Source of the DNA: JAQXDR01 sp038138625
Lineage (GTDB): Bacteria; Pseudomonadota; Alphaproteobacteria; Rhodobacterales; Rhodobacteraceae
Direction of reading: 5' to 3'
DNA: 27,787 nucleotides
Assembly (NCBI GenBank): GCA_038138625.1
Contig: JAYQEA010000047.1
Location: 1-27,787, forward strand
This document shows, one piece after another, positions 7,842-15,222 of the stretch (positions within the stretch are counted from its first letter, which is position 1; each line of letters opens with the position of its first letter). The notes under the pieces are model-generated. The model had not been told where the DNA came from, did not search any database, and saw only the letters and a list, made by a program, of their open reading frames with translations. The translations under genes and the position numbers were made by a program.

Positions 7842-8902
7842 GCCAACTCTCCTTGCAAGGCGCCATCGAGGACCACCGCTGTGTCATCCAGGAAAATGGA
7901 ACATCCCCGCATCGGCAGATCAAAATGACCCAGGCTAAAGCGACCGGCGTATTGATTGGATCCGGTTGACCATAGAAAGTTTCCAGCCCATGCGCGGAAT
8001 TCCGTCGATTGAATGTCTCGCTTGTCATAAAGCGCCAAAGACTCCCAACGCGCGCGTGGGTTCATTCCCCACCCGACATGACTTAACCCATAGGCCATTG
8101 GGTCCTTCCNNNNNNNNNNGTCCTTCCAGGCAGATAGATATTCGCGAAACAACTCGGCATCTAGGCTATCGCCCGTGATTTTGCGGACAAAGTCGTTTTC
8201 GATCGTAAAGTCGATTGGGGCCGATAAATAGGTTTTGAACGTCAAGTTCATGTCGCCCGGTGCCATGACAATGCGTCCATTCACCGTGTTTGGCCCGGGA
8301 AAACACAAACATAAGCCACCCGGCCAATGCGCCACCCCGCCCGGGACAGTCGTGTATCCCGGAGTGCCGCCACACGGTGCATCGCGGATGTCGACTGTCA
8401 GATTCGTACCTGCTGCGCTGGTGATGCGCATCGTGGAGGCATCTTGCAGCATCTTGATGCCACGGGCGACCTTTGGGCCCAACTCGGCCTGCGGTTCTGT
8501 ACGTTCAAGAATTTCGGGGTGTTCATTGCACACAACAAATAGACGGGCCCCGGCGGTTTCTATTTCGGGCCATTCTTCGGCGTGCAACAAACCTTCTACC
8601 GTGACATCGACAATGACCTCGACTGCTTTTAGCGCCTCGATGACATGGCGCTTGCCAGCAATTGCATTCGAGGCACCAGTTGATTTTACAGGTACGGGGG
8701 CAGTTTGCTCGGGTGTGGGCAGGCAAATAGTGGCATAGGATGCCCCCAGTTCGTAAAGAGCAATTTCGCACAGTTGCCGCAGGATGGGGCGAGACTGGGA
8801 CTCTGCGACAATCGCGACAGAGGTGCCTTGCGCGATCCCGTTCAGTGCCAAAACACGCCGGAAGCTGGCAATCCATTTGCCTTCGGGAATTTCTTGCAGC
8901 AT
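7838..8902 (-). CDS. 2,5-dihydroxypyridine 5,6-dioxygenase / M29-like metalloprotein (NicX family)
   Basis: The protein belongs to the group often labelled leucyl aminopeptidase (M29), which also contains NicX, the Fe(II) ring-cleaving 2,5-dihydroxypyridine dioxygenase. Visible family features are the DASTMRITSAAGTNLTVDI strand, the SHVGWGMNPRARW segment and a late GHFDLPMRG motif. The His residues and the HxD are the likely metal ligands. A 10-N gap interrupts the gene. The 8 bases on either side are identical, and joining them gives AWKDPMAYG, the expected family sequence, for a protein of about 348 aa. ATG at 8902 is preferred over GTG at 8908, because GAGG stands 5 nt before it. Its true substrate could be a dihydroxypyridine or another hydroxylated ring; a peptidase role is less likely in this setting. 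Confidence 0.8.
   Translation of the reverse strand: MLQEIPEGKWIASFRRVLALNGIAQGTSVAIVAESQSRPILRQLCEIALYELGASYATICLPTPEQTAPVPVKSTGASNAIAGKRHVIEALKAVEVIVDVTVEGLLHAEEWPEIETAGARLFVVCNEHPEILERTEPQAELGPKVARGIKMLQDASTMRITSAAGTNLTVDIRDAPCGGTPGYTTVPGGVAHWPGGLCLCFPGPNTVNGRIVMAPGDMNLTFKTYLSAPIDFTIENDFVRKITGDSLDAELFREYLSAWKDXXXXKDPMAYGLSHVGWGMNPRARWESLALYDKRDIQSTEFRAWAGNFLWSTGSNQYAGRFSLGHFDLPMRGCSIFLDDTAVVLDGALQGELA
8110..8119. other. 10-N assembly gap, probably a false gap
   Basis: The 8 bases before the gap (8102-8109) and after it (8120-8127) are both gtccttcc. Merging the copies and deleting the Ns removes 18 nt and leaves the reading frame and family sequence intact, so the two contigs most likely overlap and no sequence is missing. 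Confidence 0.85.
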
Positions 8903-8913
8903 GGCCACCTCAA

Positions 8914-8940
8914 AACTTTACTACACAGTTTAGTAATGTT
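8914..8940. promoter_or_regulatory. Inverted repeat, candidate TetR operator
   Basis: The arms aactttacta (8914-8923) and tagtaatgtt (8931-8940) are inverted copies with one mismatch, separated by 7 nt. The repeat lies 12 nt upstream of the NicX-like start, in the only sizeable gap (82 nt) ahead of the operon that encodes the TetR fusion. Size and symmetry suit a TetR-family operator. That the fusion protein binds here is inference. Confidence 0.55.
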
Positions 8941-8984
8941 GAGGAGGTGCCCTCTGTCAAACCTTTTAATCGTTCCGCGTCGGA

Positions 8985-10298
8985 TTAAGTGTCCGCCGGC
9001 CGGTTCAACCGCGCAAGGCGTGCCGTGACCGAGAGACCATGCGCCTCTAGATTTTCAGATCGCGCCAGAATTTCTGCGTCAGGTCCGATTTGACGTAACG
9101 AGGCAGGTGTCATGCGGGCCATGGTGGTACGCTTCATGAAATCCAACACTGACAGTCCGGATGAAAAGCGTGCAGACCGCGCGGTTGGCAACACATGGTT
9201 GGGACCACCAACGTAATCGCCGATCGCCTCGGGTGTCCATTGACCCAGAAAAATTGCCCCTGCATGGGTAATTTTGGACGCCAGGTCATCGGGATTGGCA
9301 ACGCACAGCTCTAGATGCTCTGGTGCGATTCGATTGGACAAGAGGGCTGCTTCGTTCAGGTCCCGCGCGACGATCATCGCGCCAAAATCGCGCCAACTTG
9401 CACCGGCGATCGCCTTGCGTTCCAAAGTCTCAAGGCGGGCATCTACCGCCGCGGAGACGGCCCTGGCAAATGCGGCATCATCTGTGACAAGGATCGATTG
9501 GGCGCTTTCGTCATGTTCCGCCTGACTAAGCAAATCCAACGCAATCCAGTCGGGATCGTTATCGGCGTCGGCGATGACCAGAATTTCCGAGGGCCCTGCG
9601 ATCATATCAATACCAACCTTGCCGAAAACCCGTCGCTTGGCAGCGGCGACAAAGGCGTTCCCCGGCCCGGTGATTTTATCTACGGGGGCTATGGTGTTGG
9701 TGCCATAGGCCAGTGCGGCAATGGCCTGGGCACCTCCAATCCGGTAAATCTCATCCACCCCGGCGATTTGAGCGGCAAGGATCACCAGAGGATTGATTTG
9801 GCCATCAGGCGTTGGCACCGTCACGGCCAATCGCGGCACGCCCGCGACTTTTGCTGGAATGGCGTTCATCAAAACAGAGGACGGATAGCTGGCCAGCCCC
9901 CCCGGAACATACAAACCCGCCGCTGAAACCGGTGTCCAGCGCCAGCCCAGTTCTGCACCACTTTCGTCTTGCCACCTCTCGTCTGTCGGCATTTGTCTTT
10001 TGTGGTATGCGGCGATCCGGTCAGCTGCATGATGCAAGGCCGCGGCTTCGGCCTCTGGCACGCGGGCAATTTCTGCCTTGATCCGCTCGGGGCTTAACCG
10101 CAAATCATCTGCTGTCAGCTGTAATCTGTCAAAGCGCGCTGTCAGATCCAAAACAGCGGTATCACCGCGATTGCGCACATCAGCAATGATTTCGGCGACA
10201 ACGGCATCCACATCAGGACTGTCTTCGCGTTTTGCAGACAGCAATGACTGAAACTTGACGTTAAAATCCGCATCTGTTGTGGCAAGAAACTGGGGCAT
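8985..10298 (-). CDS. hisD: HisD-family dehydrogenase (histidinol dehydrogenase or catabolic paralogue)
   Basis: This 437-aa protein matches HisD over its full length. The zinc and catalytic residues of HisD are all in place: Gln259 and His262 (SQAEH), Glu327-His328 (APEH), Asp361 (DYVGGPNHVLPT) and His420 (NLEAHG). The NAD-binding core (GPGNAFVAAAKRRVFG) is also present. Histidinol dehydrogenase oxidises L-histidinol to L-histidine with two NAD+. No other his gene is nearby and the surroundings are catabolic. HisD paralogues oxidising other alcohols are known in roseobacters, such as the sulfopropanediol dehydrogenase HpsN, so a catabolic alcohol dehydrogenase is a real alternative. ATG at 10298 starts the conserved region; the frame extends to 10406 without family-like sequence. 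It is divergent from the dehalogenase gene and may be read through into the NicX-like operon. Confidence 0.83.
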   Translation of the reverse strand: MPQFLATTDADFNVKFQSLLSAKREDSPDVDAVVAEIIADVRNRGDTAVLDLTARFDRLQLTADDLRLSPERIKAEIARVPEAEAAALHHAADRIAAYHKRQMPTDERWQDESGAELGWRWTPVSAAGLYVPGGLASYPSSVLMNAIPAKVAGVPRLAVTVPTPDGQINPLVILAAQIAGVDEIYRIGGAQAIAALAYGTNTIAPVDKITGPGNAFVAAAKRRVFGKVGIDMIAGPSEILVIADADNDPDWIALDLLSQAEHDESAQSILVTDDAAFARAVSAAVDARLETLERKAIAGASWRDFGAMIVARDLNEAALLSNRIAPEHLELCVANPDDLASKITHAGAIFLGQWTPEAIGDYVGGPNHVLPTARSARFSSGLSVLDFMKRTTMARMTPASLRQIGPDAEILARSENLEAHGLSVTARLARLNRPADT

Positions 10299-10371
10299 TG
10301 GGCTCTCCGATGTGCGCGTGGATGCGGTGTAGCTGTTGTGTGTCGGGTCCTCAAGAAGGCTTGTAGCCACA

Positions 10372-10386
10372 CCTAGAAACGATAGG
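10372..10386. promoter_or_regulatory. Short inverted repeat between hisD-like gene and rdhA
   Basis: The arms ccta (10372-10375) and tagg (10383-10386) are separated by 7 nt. The inner CTA-N7-TAG has the same core and spacing as the repeat at 8914-8940. It lies in the 113-nt divergent intergenic region, 26 nt upstream of the rdhA start. Only 4 bp pair on each side, so chance is possible. Confidence 0.25.
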
Positions 10387-10411
10387 TTGCTCGACAGGGA
10401 GGCCAACAGTC

Positions 10412-13400
10412 ATGCCGCAACGTTTATTTTCCGACCGAAAGCGTCCGGTTCATCTGGGTCCCTACGCGCTAGAACGTCTGATAAGGACTGATGAGGCCGT
10501 ATGTGATGTTCCTGCCATGATGCAGTTGTCGTTTGACAGGTCCCAAACACCCCAGAACATTGTCAATGCAATGTCGCCGTTTATGGCGATGATGGATACC
10601 ATTCGCGACGGCTTGGTCGCACCGGTCCGCTCAACGATCCCGTGTGATCTGAGTGAACGTGCCAACCATCTCAAGGCATTTGGTTACTTTCAGGATGCCA
10701 GCATGATGGGGGTGGCGCAGATGCCGTCAAAGGCGCGTCTGGAAAAGCCGATGGTCAATCCAGGAATTCCGATGCTGGCCGAAATGCTAAGAACGCGTCA
10801 AACCAAGACTTTGGCGGCGGGTATTGATCTGATTATGGCAGACCTTCGCGAGAGCCTCGAGGCTACGCCGCGCCCGATTGATACGCACACACATGTGCTG
10901 GTGATTTTGCATGAAAGCCCGCGTGCACCATGGCCCGACGAGCCGGGTTTCGACTGGATTGATGGCGCCATGGAACAGCGCAGCGCGCTCAGGGCTGCGG
11001 AAACAGCCACTGTCCTTGCGAACTATATTCGCGTTTTGGGTTGGGAGGCCAAAGCCCACAGTGCGACGACTTCGGATCTGGATTTAAATTATCTTGCCGT
11101 TGCGTCTGGTCTGGCGGTTGTCAAGGATCAACATCTGGCCGCCCCTTGGATTGGTAAAAACTTTGGGTTGGCGGCCGTGTCAACGACGCTTGAACTGGCT
11201 CGGGATCACCCTCTGGCACCGTTAGAGGCGCAGCCGCAACACGACCTGCGTGGCGTGAATTGGCGTCTTGGGCGCCACAGTGCGAAATCTGCACGCACAC
11301 AGGATCCATATGCCAAGCGCCGCTTTGTTGATGGACCGCATCCATTTGAAACTCTGAACAGGGTGGATCGTCCCACAACGTATATTGACGAAGCAAATGT
11401 GGCACGCGTTCCCAAACGTGCGGATATGTTTGCCCGGGCCCAGTTCGGTGACATGGGTAAGGCAAATCAACAGGCCGCAACGGGCGGGCATTATGTGCGA
11501 AAGGCAGCGTCTTCCATGGCCTTGCGTCGATTGTTGGGCGCNNNNNNNNNNGTTACAGGACGGGCCAGCCGGACATGACCGTTTTGACCAAGACCCCGAA
11601 GAGAGCGCACAAAATTTGCGGGCAGCCAGTTATTTTCTTGGTTTAGACGCTGTGGGCACCAGTCGATGCCCTGACTGGACATGGTATAGTCACGATGCTG
11701 CCGGTTCCGTGCTTGAGCCGCCACACGATCAGGCGATCAGTATGATCGTAGATCAGGGGTTTGAAACAATGGAAGGGGCCAGCGGTGATGACTGGATCAG
11801 CGTTGCCCAGTCCATGCGCGCCTATCTCAGGTTTTCCCTGCTTGGTGGTATCATTGCGCAGCAAATACGCAATTTGGGATATACGGCCAAAGCGCACACC
11901 GTTCTGGATGGAGAGGTTCTGCAGCCACCCTTGTTGCTTTTGTCCGGACTGGGGGAGGTCAGCCGGATCGGAGAGGTCATCCTAAACCCGTTCCTCGGAC
12001 CGCGCCTTAAATCCGGAGTCGTCACAACCGATATGCCCATCGGGCATGATAAACCCATTGATTTTGGACTTCAGCGGTTTTGTGAAAGTTGTAATAAATG
12101 CGCGCGCGAATGCCCGTCTGGCGCAATCACGGCTGGTCCCAAGCTGATGTTCAATGGTTACGAGATCTGGAAATCGGACAGCCAGAAATGCGCCTCGTAC
12201 AGGATTACAACGCCGGGCGGGGCGATGTGTGGTCGCTGTATGAAAACCTGTCCATGGAATCTTGAGGGTCTCTTTGCCGAAGCCCCGTTCAGGTGGGCGG
12301 CAATGAATATGCCCGGTGCGGCACCTTTACTGGCTAAACTGGACGATATGGCAGGTCGTGGAGGCATCAACCCGGTAAAGAAGTGGTGGTGGGATATCGA
12401 ACTGCAGTCTGACGGTGCCTATGCCCCCACGGACAAACCCGTCAACACCCGTGATTTGCAAACGGATCTGGATCTGAAATACGAAGACCAGACCCTTGCG
12501 GTCTATCCCGCACCCTTAGCCCCACATCCGCATCCCTATCCGTTTCCTATGGACCGTGAAGCGGGGATAGAGGCGTATCAGGCCATGATTACGGCCGAGG
12601 CGTATCAAAACAAACTGAAAAATGGCGATACGTCAAAAATTCACCGCTACACCAATGACGTCGACAGTCCTGTAATCCAAGTTCAGGTCGCAAAGGTCGA
12701 GGTCATGGGCGAGGGCGTCACCAAGTATGAATTGTCCAGTTTAGATGGCACTGACCTTCCCAAGTGGGAGGCTGGCTCGCATCTTGACGTTGTCGTGGCA
12801 CCCGAATTTCTGCGTCAATATTCAATGTGCGGAGATCCGGCAGACCGGGCTCGATATCAGATTGCCGTGCTGCGCGAAGATGAGGGCAGGGGAGGGTCGC
12901 AATTACTGCAACGTATCTTTCGCGAAGGACGAAAAGTTTTTGTCTCTCGTCCGATCAACCATTTTCCCTTGGTTGAAGATGCCAAACACAGCTTTCTCAT
13001 GGGTGGCGGGATTGGCATCACGCCGATGATTGCAATGGCCCACCGCCTACACGGGCTTGGTCGGGAATTTTCGTTGCATTATTCTGTATCTTCAAGAGAA
13101 ACAGCAGGGTTTCTTGAGGACCTTTCCGATATGCCATGGGCTGATCGGGTGTTTGTGTATATTTCAAAAGAGAAAACGCGCGCCGACCTGACCAGAATTT
13201 TGTCAGAGTATATCGCTGGGCAGCACGTATATACCTGCGGTCCAGAAAGATACATGACATCTGTTTTGGAGGCTGCGACAGCCGCGGGTTTTCCAGATGT
13301 TGCACAACATTTTGAATATTTTGCGGTTCCAGAACAGCCAGAGTTTGAAAACCACCCCTTTACGCTTCGCTTGGTGCGGTCGCAGTGTGATATCCTGGTT

Positions 13401-13619
13401 GGCAAAGATGAAAAGGCGACGGATGCTTTGGCCCGCAAGGGGTTTCACGTAGATGTAAAATGTGCTGATGGCATTTGTGGTGTGTGCCAATGCGGATTGA
13501 TTGCAGGCGAAGTCGAACACCGTGATTTCGTTTTGTCGAAAAAACAACGTGAGCAGCGTATCATTTTGTGCCAAAGCCGCGCTCTGAACTCCGATGGTAT
13601 CCTTGAGATTGATCTATGA
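10412..13619 (+). CDS. rdhA: Self-sufficient catabolic reductive dehalogenase (RdhA fused to FMN/[2Fe-2S] reductase)
   Basis: The gene encodes about 1065 aa once the 10-N gap is removed. No Tat signal or rdhB anchor gene is seen, so the enzyme is cytosolic. In gap-closed numbering, residues 1-370 form a degenerate cobamide-fold half and about 385-540 the active half (LGEVSRIGEVILNPFLGPR). Two [4Fe-4S] cluster sites follow: Cys554, 557, 560, 564 and Cys590, 603, 606, 610. From about 740 comes a phthalate-dioxygenase-reductase-like module with FMN motif RQYSMCGDP (798-806), NAD(P) motifs GGGIGITP (861-868) and CGPERYM (939-945), and a [2Fe-2S] site at Cys1014, 1019, 1022 and 1050. The same layout is known in Comamonas BhbA and the Jhaorihella thermophila enzyme, which remove halogen from halogenated phenols or hydroxybenzoates using NADPH. 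AGGGAGG lies 9 nt before the ATG. Confidence 0.9.
11542..11551. other. 10-N assembly gap inside rdhA
   Basis: The placeholder shifts the frame between the two halves of rdhA. The left side ends with a partial codon GC and the right side begins with the third base G, so a true gap of 0 or any multiple of 3 nt restores one frame. With 0 nt the junction reads LLGALQDG. Unlike the other gap, the flanks share no obvious overlap, so the real length is open. Confidence 0.9.
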
Positions 13620-14302
13620 CAAACTTTGTTTTCCCATCTCCACCGCAGGCCAGCCTTGCCGTCGTAGGGACACACGCGCGATTTCCTATCCGGCGTGTAT
13701 TTTGTGTCGGGCGAAATTACGCGGCCCACGCGCGTGAAATGGGCAAAGATCCGGATCGCGAGCTGCCCTTTTTTTTCATGAAACCTGCGGATGCGGTCTG
13801 TGATGCAGGAATGGTTCCCTATCCCCCGCAGACGTCGGATCTTCATCACGAAATCGAGCTTGTTCTGGCACTTGGATCTGGTGGGTCGAACCTGTCCGAG
13901 AAAGAGGCGTTGGCGTGCATCTGGGGTGCAGGCGTCGGCATTGATCTTACCCGTAGGGATCTGCAGGCACAGGCCAAGAAAATGGGTCGCCCTTGGGAAT
14001 GGGGCAAAGCCTTTGACATGTCTGCCCCGATCGGACCTCTTGTTCCGCTGGCGCAGGTGCCATCTTTGCAAACAGGGCGGATTTGGTTGCAGGCAAATGG
14101 ACAAACACGGCAATCAGCTGATATTTCTGATTTAATTTGGTCTGTGGCAGAAGTCGTATCTGTGCTGTCGCAATCTATGGCGGTATCAGCGGGTGATCTG
14201 GTGATGACAGGCACGCCAGCAGGTGTTGCTGCATGTTATCCCGGAGATATCTTGCGCGGAGGTGTGGATGGGATTGGAGAGATCGAGGTTAAGATCACAT
14301 AA
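13616..14302 (+). CDS. Fumarylacetoacetate hydrolase family protein (fumarylpyruvate hydrolase-like)
   Basis: This 228-aa protein is a single FAH domain of usual length. Visible motifs are FCVGRNYAAHAREMG, the metal-ligand segment DLHHEIELVLALG (two Glu), GIDLTRRDLQ (Asp) and MTGTPAGV. The FCVGRNYAAHAREMG and GIDLTRRDLQAQAKKMGRPW stretches look like fumarylpyruvate hydrolases of the gentisate pathway, which cut fumarylpyruvate to fumarate and pyruvate. Hydrolysis or decarboxylation of another ring-fission product is possible. The ATG overlaps the rdhA stop by 4 nt (ATGA), so the two are translationally coupled, and this protein probably acts downstream in the same pathway. Confidence 0.88.
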   Translation: MTNFVFPSPPQASLAVVGTHARFPIRRVFCVGRNYAAHAREMGKDPDRELPFFFMKPADAVCDAGMVPYPPQTSDLHHEIELVLALGSGGSNLSEKEALACIWGAGVGIDLTRRDLQAQAKKMGRPWEWGKAFDMSAPIGPLVPLAQVPSLQTGRIWLQANGQTRQSADISDLIWSVAEVVSVLSQSMAVSAGDLVMTGTPAGVAACYPGDILRGGVDGIGEIEVKIT

Positions 14303-14810
14303 TCCGGCGAAAGCACCTCTTTTGTGAACCCTTCTTCAAATGATTATGTGATTCCCACTTTGATCTGGAGGTCGTTGCACATCAGTCCGCCAGTCTCTCA
14401 TCGGTTAAGAGTGATCCTGATAGCCTTTTCGCGGTGAACCCACCAAGCCTGTGGTCATGCGTGTTGCACCCGGCCGATTAGGGCGCCGATTCTTGGCGAT
14501 GTCTCTATACTGAGAGGTGAAGGCGTTTAAGTTGTGAGTGGTTTCTAGAACAAGTCGTCGTTCCCAACATCAAAGAACCGGGATTGATAAAACAACTCTT
14601 TCCGGTTGCGTGCCGAATAGTTCTTTCCAGAAGCGCAGAATGTCCTGAACGGCTGTGAACGAGACCTACCTGCAGGTGGTGACGAAGATACCGTTCCGGT
14701 TTTGTGACGCGCCCTGTGGAAGGACTACGAACATTGGTTAGGGCTTGCTGTTTGTAGGCCGGGCTTAACAATGTACCGTCACTTTTCGCCGATCGTTTTG
14801 ATTTTCTTAT
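14303..14810. other. Gene-free stretch, probably decayed DNA
   Basis: No reading frame here has a good RBS or a recognisable product. Open frames on both strands are short and low in family-like motifs. The stretch adjoins a transposase remnant and may be further mobile-element debris, but I cannot identify it. Confidence 0.5.
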
Positions 14811-15105
14811 GTGTGCACAGGTCCGGGGGTCATGAAACAGACGTGCAAAGAACTGGACGTCGTTCTCGTCAGAGGTATTCTGCCGCATAACCGTATCAAC
14901 ATGTTGCTGTCGATCCCGCCGAGGCTGTGCCCTTGTCTGGTGTCATCCAACGCCCCAACATTGGCCGCTTTTCCCGCCGCATCCAAGAGGAATTCCCTGA
15001 CTTACATAAACGATGCTGCCAAAGGTGTTTTCTGGTGCTTTTGGTATTTCTTGACGACCGCAGGGTATGTGACCGGCGACGCCATCAACCCGCCCCTGTA
15101 ACCAC
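14811..15105 (+). pseudogene. Decayed IS200/IS605-family transposase (TnpA) remnant
   Basis: Pieces of a TnpA can be followed through changing frames. The first frame carries MKQTCKELDVVLVRGILP and NMLLSIPPRL (about 14832-14932). A second frame gives FSRRIQEEFPDLHKR (about 14960-15010). The first frame then resumes with YFLTTAGYVTGDAIN (about 15045-15095). These match the order RQTCKELDV / HVHMLVSIPP / GRSSRxIQEEFPxLRKR / GYFxxTxGNVTDxxI of IS200 transposases. At least two frameshifts are present. The metal-binding HUH site reads RIN instead of HVH, and the N-terminal third is not recognisable, so the gene is dead. Exact ends and element termini were not found. Confidence 0.72.
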
Positions 15106-15171
15106 GTGGCGTCAAGTGAGGTCCCCGACATCAGCCGATGGCGCCTGATTTTATCTTGGCTCAAAATGATC

Positions 15172-15196
15172 AACGCCGCTCACAAGGGGCGGCGTT
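15172..15196 (-). terminator. Hairpin downstream of infB
   Basis: The arms aacgccgc (15172-15179) and gcggcgtt (15189-15196) pair perfectly, with two further pairs inside, closing a 5-nt loop. The hairpin lies 27 nt past the infB stop codon. On the minus strand it is followed by GATCATTTTGAG rather than a long U run, so it would be a weak intrinsic terminator or a 3'-end stabiliser. Confidence 0.6.
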
Positions 15197-15222
15197 AAAT
15201 GCATCAGGCAGACTGTTACGAC

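Noticed and set aside
14655..14678. Peptide VNETYLQV resembling the DETYV motif of IS6-type transposases
   Set aside because: It is only 8 residues long, a stop follows in the same frame and neighbouring sequence does not continue the match.
14505..14888. 127-aa minus-strand open frame in the gene-free stretch
   Set aside because: It is antisense to the transposase remnant in part, has no recognisable motif and no clear RBS.
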